From contig CALFSY010000162.1 of the NCBI GenBank assembly GCA_937916365.1, positions 1-21,358 of the forward strand: a stretch of DNA of 21,358 nucleotides, given 5' to 3'. The notes beneath the pieces were generated by a model. The model made no database searches, was not told the DNA's origin, and was given only the letters and a program-made list of their open reading frames with translations. The stretch comes from an uncultured Jannaschia sp. (GTDB taxonomy: Bacteria > Pseudomonadota > Alphaproteobacteria > Rhodobacterales > Rhodobacteraceae). Position numbers and translations under genes: made by a program. Of this stretch, positions 1 through 8,976 are shown in pieces (within the stretch, counting starts at the first letter, position 1; each line of letters starts with the position of its first letter).

Positions 1-2432
1 TTTTCTTGGCTGGCCTTATCATGTGGGGCCTTGCCATATTGGCCGCTGTTGCCCTGGGGCTACGGCATTTCCAAATGCCTACCCGGGCAGAGGCAATGGC
101 CCGCCTTGACCGTACCATGCCTGGGCGACCGATTGCATCGTTGTTAGATCGCCCCGCGATCGGGGCCAATGATCCCGCCGCGCAATCCGTTTGGGATGCA
201 CACACCGCACGCATGGCCATCCGCGTGGCGAAGGCGCAAGTGCCCGCCCCCGACCTTAGGCTTAGCGCGCGCGATCATTACGCCGTCCGCTATCTTTCCA
301 CAACCGCGTTGGTCATGGCGCTCCTATTCGGTGATTTCGGGCAAATCGGCGACGCGGGAGATGCCGTTGTTTTGGGCACAGGGCCAGCGGCGGCCAGCGG
401 CCCGTTATGGGAAGGATGGATTGAACCGCCGTTTTATACAAATATGCCATCGCTTTATCTAAACGATATTGTCGCGGCTGATTTTGAAACCCCTATGGGC
501 GCGCAAGTGACGGTACGCACCTATGCCGAACCGGGCGCGATACGTTTTTCCACAGACATGGGTGCCATTGTCACGGAAGAGGAGGCCAATCCCTCCATTC
601 ACACAGCAACGTTGGAACATTCAGGCACTTTGACAATTGCGGGCACAGGCGGGCGCACCTGGGCGGTTTCGGTTTTGCCGGATACGCCGCCTGCGGTAAC
701 TCTGGTGGGGGATATTGAAACGCAATCACCTGGGCAAATGCAACTGACCTTTAATGCAACCGATGATTATGGCGTTGCTTCGGGGCGTGTGAGCATCGCG
801 GTGGATCTGGGCGCGGTGGACCGCCGTTTTGGATTAGCCATCGCGCCCGAACCACGTGCTGATTTGACGCTGGACTTACCGCTGCCGTTTCGTGGAACGC
901 GCACGGATTTTACCGAAGTGTTAATTGAAAACTTAACCCAACATCCATTTGCCAACTTGCCTGTTCAAGTCACCTTGCGCGTTGTGGATGACGCCGGACA
1001 GATTGGCACCTTTCACCACATGGCGCCGCGCCTACCGGGCCGCCGGTTTTTTGATCCTTTGGCGAGCGCGTTGATTGAAATGCGGCGCGATATTTTATGG
1101 AATCGTGAAAATGCGCCTCGGGCGGCGCAAATTCTGCGCGCGCTGACCCATCACCCCGAAAATGGGTTAGAGGAAAGCGTTTATGTGTTGATCCGCACGG
1201 CCATTCGCCGTTTGGAATCGGCCCGCGATGATATTTTGGCAGAAAACGTGCGCGATGAGGTCGCCAATATGTTATGGACCGCCGCCTTAGAGTTAGAGGA
1301 CGGCGATCTAAACGATGCACGCGCGCGGTTAGAACGCGCGCAAGAACGCCTGAACGAAGCAATCCGCCAAGGTGCCAGCGATGATGAAATCGCCGCCCTT
1401 ACCCAAGAATTGCGCGATGCAATGGATGATTACATCCAACAACTTGCCGAAAACGCAGCGCCAAGCACCGATGAACCCGGGCGCGAAGGCGACGCCATGG
1501 ATATGACCATGAACGATCTTGACGAAATGGTGCGCCGGATCGAGGAATTGATGCAACAAGGCCGCATGGCCGAGGCGCAACAGATGATGCAAGCCCTGCA
1601 AGAGATGTTGGAAAATTTAGAGGTTGTCCAAGGCGGTCAAGGCAATGGCGATGGTCCACGCACACCGGGCGAGCAAGCCATGGAAGATTTGCAAGATACC
1701 CTGCGCGGACAGCAGGATCTGAGCGATGATGCGTTTCGTGATCTACAAGATCAATTCAACTCCGACGATCCTCAACAATCAGACCAGCCTGGCATGCCGG
1801 GCCAACAAGGACAACAACCCCAGGGCGGCACCGGAACCGATCAAGCCGGTGGCGATCAGCCCACAAACCAGGGCCAAGCGCAACCGGGCCAAGACACCCA
1901 ACAACCAGGTACAGGCGAAGGTAATGATGGGGGCCTAAGCCTGGCTGAACGGCAAGAGGCCCTGCGCCGCCAACTGGAAGAACAGACCAGACGTTTGCCC
2001 GGCGCAGGCACAGACGCGGGGGATGAGGCCCTGCGCCGCCTGGACGAGGCGGGCAATGCCATGCGCGATGCGGAAACCGCACTGGAACGTGGCGATATTG
2101 CAGAGGCGCTTGAAAACCAATCCCAAGCACTGGAAGCCTTGCGCGAAGGTATGGTGGATCTTAATCGTGCGCTGGCACAAGACCGCGGCGAAGATACCGC
2201 AAACCAAGACAGGGCAGATAGTATTTTGTCCCCTGATCTTTTGGCACAAGATCCGCTTGGCCGTCAGGCAGGCAATTCCGGCACCTTTGGGTCAGACGCC
2301 GATATAGAGGCACGCGAACACGCATTTCGTAGATCGCAAGAATTGTTGAACGAACTGCGTCGCCGTGCCGCCGATCAAGATCGCCCACAAATCGAACGCG
2401 ATTATTTGCGCCGCCTGTTAGACCGGTTTTAA
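1..2432 (+). CDS. DUF4175 / TIGR02302 family envelope protein, 5'-truncated by the window edge
   Basis: The reading frame is open from the first bases; TTG at 6 is the first possible start, but the gene very probably begins upstream, because family members normally carry one more N-terminal membrane helix. About 808 residues are visible. A hydrophobic helix lies at roughly residues 4-20 and another near 95-110. A long extracytoplasmic region follows, then acidic amphipathic helices from about 360 to 560 that are rich in E, A, R and Q. A low-complexity Q/G/P/N stretch (about 575-645) precedes a final helical repeat region (about 645-805). This order matches the alphaproteobacterial TIGR02302/DUF4175 family, a membrane-anchored protein of unknown function. 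It converges on the zinc-ribbon gene with a 56-nt gap. The family call is from remembered architecture; the role is unknown. Confidence 0.85.
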   Translation, partial: FLAGLIMWGLAILAAVALGLRHFQMPTRAEAMARLDRTMPGRPIASLLDRPAIGANDPAAQSVWDAHTARMAIRVAKAQVPAPDLRLSARDHYAVRYLSTTALVMALLFGDFGQIGDAGDAVVLGTGPAAASGPLWEGWIEPPFYTNMPSLYLNDIVAADFETPMGAQVTVRTYAEPGAIRFSTDMGAIVTEEEANPSIHTATLEHSGTLTIAGTGGRTWAVSVLPDTPPAVTLVGDIETQSPGQMQLTFNATDDYGVASGRVSIAVDLGAVDRRFGLAIAPEPRADLTLDLPLPFRGTRTDFTEVLIENLTQHPFANLPVQVTLRVVDDAGQIGTFHHMAPRLPGRRFFDPLASALIEMRRDILWNRENAPRAAQILRALTHHPENGLEESVYVLIRTAIRRLESARDDILAENVRDEVANMLWTAALELEDGDLNDARARLERAQERLNEAIRQGASDDEIAALTQELRDAMDDYIQQLAENAAPSTDEPGREGDAMDMTMNDLDEMVRRIEELMQQGRMAEAQQMMQALQEMLENLEVVQGGQGNGDGPRTPGEQAMEDLQDTLRGQQDLSDDAFRDLQDQFNSDDPQQSDQPGMPGQQGQQPQGGTGTDQAGGDQPTNQGQAQPGQDTQQPGTGEGNDGGLSLAERQEALRRQLEEQTRRLPGAGTDAGDEALRRLDEAGNAMRDAETALERGDIAEALENQSQALEALREGMVDLNRALAQDRGEDTANQDRADSILSPDLLAQDPLGRQAGNSGTFGSDADIEAREHAFRRSQELLNELRRRAADQDRPQIERDYLRRLLDRF

Positions 2433-2488
2433 GGTGTCTGCGGCTTAAAATATATTTAGGACAGCCCATCCCATATGATATGGCCAAA

Positions 2489-3430
2489 TCACCCCATCGT
2501 ACGGTTGGCCAAGGTTTGCGCCATATCGTCAATCCAAAAACGCGCTGTATCGACCGCATCCACGAAAGTGTTGATTATCGGTTGAGCATCTGGAACCAAT
2601 GCAACAAATCTTTCTGGGTCAAAGTAAACCCAAACCCCACCCATCGCGACAATCAGGATAAGGAAAAATCCCACCTGCGCCCCACGGCGGTATCGTGCGG
2701 ATTTATCCGGTGACCGTTTTGATGATGATGGCGGCGGCGTGGTGGTTTTTTTTCGATGTGTCACCACCCGTTTTATAGGGGGCGTGCTGGTTTGCGTGGG
2801 GGGATTACGCCGCGATTGGGTGTTGGATACTGCGCGTGTGCCATTCTGATTTGCCATTGGGCTTTGTGCAGCAGGTTGGGATGCGGCATCTGCGTTGGGT
2901 TTTTGCGGTGCAATCGCTGCATCAAATTGGCGCAAATTTGTTTCCCGCTTTGCTTCGGCCCGCAGAATTTGCAACACCGCCGGATCAATGGGCCGCCGCA
3001 CAACTTGAGCGTTTGATTCTGTGTCTGATGGCACACCCGCCACCTCAGAGGAATTGGTATGTGGTGCTTCATCCAACTGTTGTGATGTGTCTAGAGTATC
3101 TTCGTTGGGTTGCTGGGGCGGTGGGTTTTCGTCCGTATCGTGGGGTTGGGACCCTATTTCAGGGTCTTGTGGTGTGGTGTCTGTGTCGGTGGGGTTTTGG
3201 GGCATAGCGGTGTCATCATCCACGTGTGATTTGGATTGATCCGTGGTTGTTTGCGCAAATGGGGATGTTACCACGGCCGATTTCACAACCGGCGACTGCA
3301 CCTCAACCCCGTCTTTAGGCACAAACCAAACGTGCGCACAGTTGGAACACCGCACCCGCCGTCCCTCGGGCGGGATAACAGAGTCGTCCATATCGTATTC
3401 AGCACCGCAGCTGGGGCAGATCAAATGCAT
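2489..3430 (-). CDS. MJ0042-type zinc-ribbon, single-pass membrane protein
   Basis: The N-terminus is a four-cysteine zinc ribbon: CPSC at residues 5-8 and CSNC at 28-31, followed by the W-F pattern typical of the MJ0042 finger. A long disordered segment rich in P, T, Q, D and N (about 45-245) follows. One membrane helix lies near residues 253-270, with about 43 residues after it. I chose the ATG at 3430, which gives 313 residues, over an upstream ATG at 3460, because it puts the finger at the extreme N-terminus as usual; a weak GGGAAAA lies just upstream. It is transcribed divergently from ftsE across about 170 bases. In related alphaproteobacteria a similar protein sits beside ftsEX (from memory). 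The ribbon would be cytosolic and could bind metal or a partner; the function is unknown. Confidence 0.85.
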   Translation of the reverse strand: MHLICPSCGAEYDMDDSVIPPEGRRVRCSNCAHVWFVPKDGVEVQSPVVKSAVVTSPFAQTTTDQSKSHVDDDTAMPQNPTDTDTTPQDPEIGSQPHDTDENPPPQQPNEDTLDTSQQLDEAPHTNSSEVAGVPSDTESNAQVVRRPIDPAVLQILRAEAKRETNLRQFDAAIAPQKPNADAASQPAAQSPMANQNGTRAVSNTQSRRNPPTQTSTPPIKRVVTHRKKTTTPPPSSSKRSPDKSARYRRGAQVGFFLILIVAMGGVWVYFDPERFVALVPDAQPIINTFVDAVDTARFWIDDMAQTLANRTMG

Positions 3431-3586
3431 TGTTTTCCCACACTTTTGCCAATCGTGCATAGACCACGTTCATTTTCATGACGTTTCCTGTATCTTTTAA
3501 CAATGCTGCATGGTCTTTCCAAGCGCCCGTGTAAGACCGATTGCAACCATCCACCATCCATTGTTACACGAAGATGCACTATCCCA

Positions 3587-3592
3587 AGAGGA
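3587..3592 (+). promoter_or_regulatory. ribosome binding site of ftsE
   Basis: AGAGGA ends 7 nt before the ATG at 3600. It decides the start of ftsE against an in-frame upstream ATG at 3510, which would add 30 residues with no counterpart in the family. Confidence 0.6.
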
Positions 3593-3599
3593 TGATCGT

Positions 3600-4277
3600 A
3601 TGATCGACATGCAAGATGCCGCCTATGGTTATGGAACCACGCCTTTGTTGGCGGGCCTGAATTTGCACCTTGCGCCTGGATCGTTTCACTTTTTAACGGG
3701 GCCATCGGGGGCGGGTAAAACCACGCTGCTAAAATTATGTCATGTGGAACTGTTGCCCACGGCGGGCAGGATCACGATTTTTGGACAAGTCTCATCAACG
3801 TTGACCCGTGACCAAATCGCGCGCACGCGCCAAAGGATTGGTTTTGTGCATCAGGATTGTCAATTTCTTGATCATTTGCCGATGCGCGAAAACATTTTGT
3901 TGCCGCTTACAGTCACAGGGCGCGAAGACCCCGCGCAGGAAAAAAATTTGCATGAATTGTTTTCATGGGTCAATCTAACAGGCCATGCCTTGGCACGGCC
4001 ACCCGAATTATCCGGCGGGGAACGGCAACGCGCGGCATTGGCGCGTGCGCTTATCACCGATCCTGATCTTATTTTGGCCGATGAACCCACGGGGAATATT
4101 GATTGGGATATGTCGCTTAGGTTATTGATGTTGTTGATTGAATTGAACAGGATGGGGAAAACGATCCTGATTGCAACCCATGATCTGGCATTGATCCGTG
4201 CGGCGAAAAAACATGTGTCCGCGCGGGTTTTGCGCATCGCGGGTCGAACGCTACATGCCGCAGGGGCAGAATTATGA
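3600..4277 (+). CDS. ftsE: cell division ATP-binding protein FtsE
   Basis: A 225-residue ABC ATPase with every motif in place: Walker A GPSGAGKT (34-41), Q-loop Q85, signature LSGGE (137-141), Walker B LILADE (157-162) followed by PTGN, and the H-loop in ATHD (H194). Length and order are those of FtsE, the cytosolic ATPase that with FtsX forms a divisome complex controlling periplasmic peptidoglycan hydrolases. The start at 3600 has a good Shine-Dalgarno site and begins directly in the ABC fold. Its stop overlaps the ftsX start (ATGA), as expected for subunits made in fixed ratio. The immediate ftsX partner separates it from LolD- or MacB-type ATPases. Confidence 0.95.
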   Translation: MIDMQDAAYGYGTTPLLAGLNLHLAPGSFHFLTGPSGAGKTTLLKLCHVELLPTAGRITIFGQVSSTLTRDQIARTRQRIGFVHQDCQFLDHLPMRENILLPLTVTGREDPAQEKNLHELFSWVNLTGHALARPPELSGGERQRAALARALITDPDLILADEPTGNIDWDMSLRLLMLLIELNRMGKTILIATHDLALIRAAKKHVSARVLRIAGRTLHAAGAEL

Positions 4278-5185
4278 ATATTATAGGCGATATTCTGGCA
4301 CTGCTGCGGGGGGATTTGCGTGCTGATCTGGCCGTGGTGCCACGCAGCGGGGCGGCAGCGTGGCTTACATTGGCCACGGCGGCGGCCATGGCGTTTTTGG
4401 CCGTTTTTTTTCTGGCCTTTGCCAATTCTGCAGGAAGGTTGGCCAACCATTGGTCCGAGGCATTGAGCCGCACATCAACCATCCGCCTTTCGGCACCGGT
4501 GGCGGAACGTCAGGCCCAAACTCAGGCTGTTTTAACGTTACTGGAACAAACGCCTGGGATTGCCAGCGCCCGGGCATTGACGGAGGCGGAACAAATCACA
4601 TTGCTTGAACCATGGTTCGGCCCCGATTTCCCGGTGCAAGATTTACCAATCCCACGCTTGATTGAAATTGTCGAAACGGCGCGTGGATATGATGCCGTGG
4701 GATTGCGCCAACGTTTGGCGGCTGAAGCCCCCAGTGCGGTCTTGGACGATCACACACGATGGCGGCGCCCTTTGGTGCGGGCCGCACAGGGGTTGCGGGG
4801 GTTAGGTTGGGCATCGCTTTTGCTGATTACCGGGGCCATGGCGGCGGTGATTGCATTGGCGGCGCGCGCGGCGCTGACCTCAAACGAACAGGTGATTCGT
4901 GTTTTACGTTTGGTGGGCGCACAGGATCGATATATTGCGCTTGGGTTTATGCGACGTTTTACGGTGCGGGCGGCAATCGGGGCGGCAGGCGGCACAGTGT
5001 TGGGGGCTTTGGCCGTGGCATTTATCCCCGATCCCACAGGTATCGGAACGGGGCAATTTTTGACAACCATTGGGTTTGAAGGCCCAGGGTGGGCCAGTTT
5101 ACTGTTTATTCCTGGTCTAACAGTGATCGTCGCATTTTGGGCAACGCGATCTATGGCGTTTCGGATGCTAGGTGCCTTACCATAA
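4274..5185 (+). CDS. ftsX: cell division protein FtsX (permease partner of FtsE)
   Basis: 303 residues with the FtsX layout: a cytosolic N-terminal segment, TM1 at about 27-49, an extracytoplasmic domain of about 125 residues, then three further hydrophobic segments near 175-200, 220-245 and 268-293. The C-terminal part carries the FtsX-type permease pattern, including a segment reading LRLVGAQDRYI. It does not hydrolyse ATP; it passes FtsE conformational change across the inner membrane to cell-wall hydrolase activators. The start overlaps the ftsE stop (ATGA), and the stop overlaps the next gene by one base (TAATG), so all three genes should be translationally coupled. Family members diverge strongly in sequence, so the call rests on topology and context as well as motifs. 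Confidence 0.93.
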   Translation: MNIIGDILALLRGDLRADLAVVPRSGAAAWLTLATAAAMAFLAVFFLAFANSAGRLANHWSEALSRTSTIRLSAPVAERQAQTQAVLTLLEQTPGIASARALTEAEQITLLEPWFGPDFPVQDLPIPRLIEIVETARGYDAVGLRQRLAAEAPSAVLDDHTRWRRPLVRAAQGLRGLGWASLLLITGAMAAVIALAARAALTSNEQVIRVLRLVGAQDRYIALGFMRRFTVRAAIGAAGGTVLGALAVAFIPDPTGIGTGQFLTTIGFEGPGWASLLFIPGLTVIVAFWATRSMAFRMLGALP

Positions 5186-5913
5186 TGCAACTTGCCCGTT
5201 CCGTTATTTTCCTGGCTCAGATGTATTTCATTATGGCGTTGATGGCCATTTTTTTCGTGCCATGGGCCATGGTTGATCGGCGTGGGGCATTTGCAGCGGT
5301 GCGCACATATACCCAATGGGTGCGTTGGACGGCCCATTGGATCGTAGGGTTGCAAAGCGAAATTCGCGGGCAAATTCCCACGGGCAATGTAATAATTGCC
5401 GCCAAACATCAAAGTTTTTTTGATGTCATCCTTATCACATCTGTGCTGTCACACCCCAGGTTCATTATGAAAAGCGAGTTAAGGTGGGTGCCTTTTGTGG
5501 GGTATTATGCCAAACGCATTGGATGCATTGCCATTGACCGTAACAAAGGGTTTGCATCTGTTAAACACATGCTTAAGGCATTGTCATACGACGATACCAA
5601 ACAGACGCCAAACGATCAAAAAAGCATTGGCCAAGTTGTGATTTACCCCCAAGGCACACGTTTGGCCCCTGGTGTGATGAAATCCTATGGGGTTGGTGTT
5701 GCAGCGCTTTATGCGCAGATGAACCTGAATTGTGTGCCAACGGCCACGAACGTGGGCTATTTTTGGCCACGCAGGGGAATTTTGCGTAAACCTGGCCTGG
5801 CGGTGGTGGAATTTTTACCCGTGATCCCCAAGGGGTTGCCAAAAAAAGATTTCATGGCAACTGTTGAGGCACGGATCGAATGTGCCTCTGACGGATTGTT
5901 GCGGAAAACCTAA
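5185..5913 (+). CDS. 1-acyl-sn-glycerol-3-phosphate acyltransferase (PlsC family)
   Basis: A 242-residue LPLAT/PlsC protein, expected to transfer an acyl chain to position 2 of lysophosphatidate at the inner membrane to make phosphatidate. Catalytic motif I is HQSFFD (H75, D80). Motif II lies around residues 97-118, with the substrate-binding R after a long basic stretch. Motif III is YPQGTR (154-159) and motif IV is the VPTATNVG region (184-191). A membrane helix fills residues 7-28. The usual motif III is FPEGTR; Q replaces E here, a variant I recall in other alphaproteobacterial PlsC proteins. I chose ATG 5185 because it overlaps the ftsX stop by one base and starts just before the membrane helix; an in-frame start at 5089 would lie wholly inside ftsX. 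The family call is sure; the exact acyl acceptor is inferred. Confidence 0.92.
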   Translation: MQLARSVIFLAQMYFIMALMAIFFVPWAMVDRRGAFAAVRTYTQWVRWTAHWIVGLQSEIRGQIPTGNVIIAAKHQSFFDVILITSVLSHPRFIMKSELRWVPFVGYYAKRIGCIAIDRNKGFASVKHMLKALSYDDTKQTPNDQKSIGQVVIYPQGTRLAPGVMKSYGVGVAALYAQMNLNCVPTATNVGYFWPRRGILRKPGLAVVEFLPVIPKGLPKKDFMATVEARIECASDGLLRKT

Positions 5914-5947
5914 ACATGATAGGGGCGGTTGCCCGCAATGTTCATCC

Positions 5948-7930
5948 TTAGCGTGACAAACGTTCGGTAAGGTTTGGGGTGGGCAATTCTTCACCGCTTA
6001 ATAACCGCACCTCGTACACTGTGATGCCTTCAATCACACGCATGATGTAGTTGCGTGTCTCTGAAAATGGAACGGCTTCGATCCAATACACAATATCCTC
6101 GGCATTACGGGGGTGGCCAAGGCGTGCAATCCATTCATTGGCCCGCCCTGGCCCGGCATTGTATGCGGCGGCCACCAACACCAAATTTTCGTCGTATTGA
6201 TCTAAGAGCGTGGTGATGTAATGGGACGCCAATCGCGCATTATAGGCAGGATCAATCAAAAGCTGTCTTTGATCGTAGGCAATGCCCAATGCCCCCGCCA
6301 TGGCCCGGCCCGTGGCGGGCATCACCTGCATCAACCCCAAAGCGCCCGCCCCGCTTGTGACTACGGGGTCAAATTCAGATTCGCGGCGTGCAATCGACAG
6401 TGCAATCGCAGTGGGCGCGGAAAGGTTTTGATCGACCAAATCGGTAATGGGATAGTAGGCGCGCATAATTTCAAACCCGTTTTGGGCGGCACGTTTTGCG
6501 ATAAGAACACTAAGATGCACGTCACCTATACCTAATGCAAAATCGCCAAGCCTGGCGGCATCCCGTTCGCTAAGGGTTTCGGTGAGATGGGTTAAAAATC
6601 GTTCGGCCAGGGTGCGTTGATCGGCGTCTAACAACAAAAGACCGGCATGAAACACTTCGGACCCTGTGAAGGATGCTTGCCGCCAATCCCCATCGTCATC
6701 CCCATTAATAAGGGCAGGATCGGTGGGTAAATTGCCCCGTTCGGCGGCCAGTTGCCCATAAAAGCTGGATTGATATGCCGCACCTTCGGCATATGCCTGG
6801 GCCGCGGCGGTGGCATTGCCTGCGGCTTCATGCGCGCGGCCAAGCCAATATCCTGCACGCCCTACCGAAATGGGGCTGGCCACCGCCGTGCGAAATCGTT
6901 CAAAATGGGTTATGGCGGTTTCAAAACGATCAAGCCGGAATGCGCAATACCCCAACAACCATTCCAGATCAGCAAAGGCAAGCCGGTTGTCCGTCTGGGT
7001 AATGTAGTGATTGGCGGCACGGTCATAGCATGTGTTAAAATCGCCCTCCCGCATTACATCACGGGCTAAATCGGCGCGCCGTGTGGCCCACGCCGCAGGG
7101 CGGCCCAAGGCCTGTGCCGATGCCGAACGTTCTACCAACAAATCGCCTGCACTGTCCCATACCCCTGATCCAATGCGCCACAAATATCGCTCGAACGCTA
7201 ATCCGGGGTCATCGCGCAATGTTTCGGGCACGGCGGCCACCGCCGAATCCACCCCTTGGCGGCGCGCACGCAATGCAATGCGCGCCTGTGCCAACGCACG
7301 CCATTCTTCCGATACCAATGGAAACATGGCACGGGCGCTGTCTGTGGCGCCTTCCCACAACAAATGGTCTAACCGATCCACATGATGTGTGCCACGATCC
7401 AGCACATCGCCGTAGGCGCCGCGTAACGCGGTGGTCTCTTGCTCCGATAGGGTCATGGTGGTCCATCCCCGTATCACCTCAGCCTCGGCGGCGGCACGAT
7501 TGCCCGATGCCTCTAACGCGCGGGCCAATGCCAGCACGCCGGCACCCGTGCGCGGGGCCTGTGGCGCGAAATACGCGATAACGCGCCCAGGGTCGGTGCC
7601 GCCTTGGATTACCGTTTCGCCACGCGCGCGCAAAAGCGGTAGCCCTGGCCAATCGGCATTGCGCGACAAAAAGTCTTCGTATTCGGCGAACTCCCCCCGA
7701 CTTTCGCGCAGCAAGCGCCAAATAATAATGTCGCGCGCGATAGGGTCTTCGATGGATTGCATCACGCGGTCAACAACATCCATGTTGCCGGTATCCAGCG
7801 CGCTGAACGCTTGACCTAAACGTTCTGCCGTGGCCCCTGGCCCTGTTTGGGTTTGGGCAATGACCCATATCGGCGTTAGGGGGGCCAGAGTGCCTAGGAG
7901 AGCGAAAAAGATGTAGGTTAGGGTGCGCAT
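5948..7930 (-). CDS. slt: periplasmic soluble lytic murein transglycosylase (Slt70-like, GH23)
   Basis: A 660-residue exported protein with a signal peptide at residues 1-25 (ending in IAQ). A long alpha-helical superhelix of TPR-like repeats covers about 40-490, and a C-terminal GH23 lytic transglycosylase domain about 495-645. The catalytic glutamate is E517 in RRESEFDP. The second motif reads GALGLMQVMPATG, and the third is AAYNAGPGR (residues 587-595). These are the diagnostic motifs of Slt70-type enzymes, which cleave the MurNAc-GlcNAc bond and leave 1,6-anhydro-MurNAc ends during wall turnover. The size is close to Slt70. It is divergent from dapA with a 173-nt gap, an arrangement I recall in Rhodobacteraceae. 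No strong Shine-Dalgarno is visible before the chosen ATG, but the signal peptide starts there. Confidence 0.93.
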   Translation of the reverse strand: MRTLTYIFFALLGTLAPLTPIWVIAQTQTGPGATAERLGQAFSALDTGNMDVVDRVMQSIEDPIARDIIIWRLLRESRGEFAEYEDFLSRNADWPGLPLLRARGETVIQGGTDPGRVIAYFAPQAPRTGAGVLALARALEASGNRAAAEAEVIRGWTTMTLSEQETTALRGAYGDVLDRGTHHVDRLDHLLWEGATDSARAMFPLVSEEWRALAQARIALRARRQGVDSAVAAVPETLRDDPGLAFERYLWRIGSGVWDSAGDLLVERSASAQALGRPAAWATRRADLARDVMREGDFNTCYDRAANHYITQTDNRLAFADLEWLLGYCAFRLDRFETAITHFERFRTAVASPISVGRAGYWLGRAHEAAGNATAAAQAYAEGAAYQSSFYGQLAAERGNLPTDPALINGDDDGDWRQASFTGSEVFHAGLLLLDADQRTLAERFLTHLTETLSERDAARLGDFALGIGDVHLSVLIAKRAAQNGFEIMRAYYPITDLVDQNLSAPTAIALSIARRESEFDPVVTSGAGALGLMQVMPATGRAMAGALGIAYDQRQLLIDPAYNARLASHYITTLLDQYDENLVLVAAAYNAGPGRANEWIARLGHPRNAEDIVYWIEAVPFSETRNYIMRVIEGITVYEVRLLSGEELPTPNLTERLSR

Positions 7931-7980
7931 GGGATTGCTGAGTTTTTCGGTGGGTGAATCATAAACGCTCTACCACATCG

Positions 7981-8029
7981 TGCAACACATGAACTTGGCA
8001 TTCTTTTACCTTGCGCATAAGGTGTTGCA
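7981..8029. repeat. 8-bp inverted repeat in the slt/dapA divergent region
   Basis: TGCAACAC at 7981-7988 and its exact reverse complement GTGTTGCA at 8022-8029 are separated by 33 bases. The arms flank the only promoter-like sequence seen upstream of dapA. They could be paired operator half-sites or a chance match; nothing else supports a regulator. Confidence 0.3.
7995..8023 (+). promoter_or_regulatory. candidate promoter for dapA
   Basis: TTGGCA (7995-8000), a 17-nt spacer and TAAGGT (8018-8023) lie about 80 bases before dapA. The -35 is good; the -10 is poor. The spacing is right, but the match is weak overall. Confidence 0.25.
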
Positions 8030-8090
8030 TATGCCTTTTCGCAATTTTGTGTTGGTATTACGGCACACCAACCTGCGACAGGCTGCTTTG

Positions 8091-8098
8091 AAAGGAGG
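8091..8098 (+). promoter_or_regulatory. strong ribosome binding site of dapA
   Basis: AAAGGAGG with a 5-nt gap to the ATG at 8104 is a near-perfect Shine-Dalgarno and fixes the dapA start. Confidence 0.75.
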
Positions 8099-8103
8099 CG
8101 CCG

Positions 8104-8976
8104 ATGTTTCAAGGTTCTATGCCCGCCCTCGTGACGCCGTTCCGGAATGGTGCGGTGGATTTTGATGCGCTTAAATTTCTGGTCGATTGGCACATTGCGG
8201 AAGGCAGCCATGCGTTGGTGCCTGTTGGCACCTCTGGCGAAAGCCCCACGTTAAGCCACGATGAACACGAACATGTCATTGCCACAGTGGTTGACGCCGC
8301 AGCCGGGCGTGTGCCCGTGATCGCAGGTGCAGGATCAAACAACACGGCCGAGGCCATACGATTCGTGCACCATGCGAAAGAGGTTGGCGCCGCCGCTGCG
8401 TTGGTTGTCACACCTTATTACAATAAACCGACTCAACGCGGATTGATCGCGCATTATGAAGCGTTGAATGCCATCGGCCTGCCGATCATCATCTATAACA
8501 TCCCGCCGCGATCGGTCATCGACATGATGCCCGAAACAATGGCAGCATTGGCACAGTTGCCCCATATCATCGGGGTAAAAGATGCCACCGCCGATCTGGC
8601 GCGTGTGCCACGGCAACGCATCCTTTGCGGCCCCGATTTTTTGCAACTGTCCGGCGAAGATCCAACGGCGCTTGGCTTTAACGCCCAAGGCGGGCGTGGT
8701 TGCATCAGCGTTACGGCCAATGTGGCCCCAAAACTGTGCGCACAGATGCAAGAGGCCACCCTAGCCGGGGATTATGAACGGGCGCTGATGTATCAGGACC
8801 GATTGATGCCGTTACACGACGCAATTTTTGTGGAACCGGGGCTGTGTGGTGCAAAATACGGCTTATCGGTTTTGGGTCATTGTTCCGATGAGGTGCGGTT
8901 GCCGTTGACCCAGGTGTCGGATGACACGAAAATTAAAATTCGGGCGGCGATGTGCCATGCGGGTTTGATAGAATGA
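8104..8976 (+). CDS. dapA: 4-hydroxy-tetrahydrodipicolinate synthase (DapA)
   Basis: A 290-residue TIM-barrel enzyme that condenses pyruvate with aspartate semialdehyde, the first committed step towards diaminopimelate (cell wall) and lysine, in the cytosol. The Schiff-base lysine is K159 in GVKDAT. The catalytic tyrosines are Y131 in YNIPPRS and Y106 in PYYNKP, and R136 is the substrate arginine. The pyruvate-binding loop is GTSGES (42-47), where E. coli has two threonines; the second is serine here, a conservative change in the catalytic triad. Length and all signatures match DapA rather than N-acetylneuraminate lyase. It is divergent from the lytic transglycosylase, so two wall-related genes share one control region. 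Confidence 0.95.
   Translation: MFQGSMPALVTPFRNGAVDFDALKFLVDWHIAEGSHALVPVGTSGESPTLSHDEHEHVIATVVDAAAGRVPVIAGAGSNNTAEAIRFVHHAKEVGAAAALVVTPYYNKPTQRGLIAHYEALNAIGLPIIIYNIPPRSVIDMMPETMAALAQLPHIIGVKDATADLARVPRQRILCGPDFLQLSGEDPTALGFNAQGGRGCISVTANVAPKLCAQMQEATLAGDYERALMYQDRLMPLHDAIFVEPGLCGAKYGLSVLGHCSDEVRLPLTQVSDDTKIKIRAAMCHAGLIE

Noticed and set aside
2471..2483. CCATAT-G-ATATGG palindrome between the converging DUF4175 and zinc-ribbon genes as a terminator
   Set aside because: The stem is AT-rich with a one-base loop that cannot fold as a hairpin, and no T-run follows.
3510..3599. N-terminal extension of FtsE from the upstream ATG
   Set aside because: The 30 extra residues have no counterpart in FtsE, and the ATG at 3600 has the ribosome binding site.
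5914..5947. A terminator between the acyltransferase and slt genes
   Set aside because: Only a 4-bp GGGC/GCCC stem is visible and there is no T-run.
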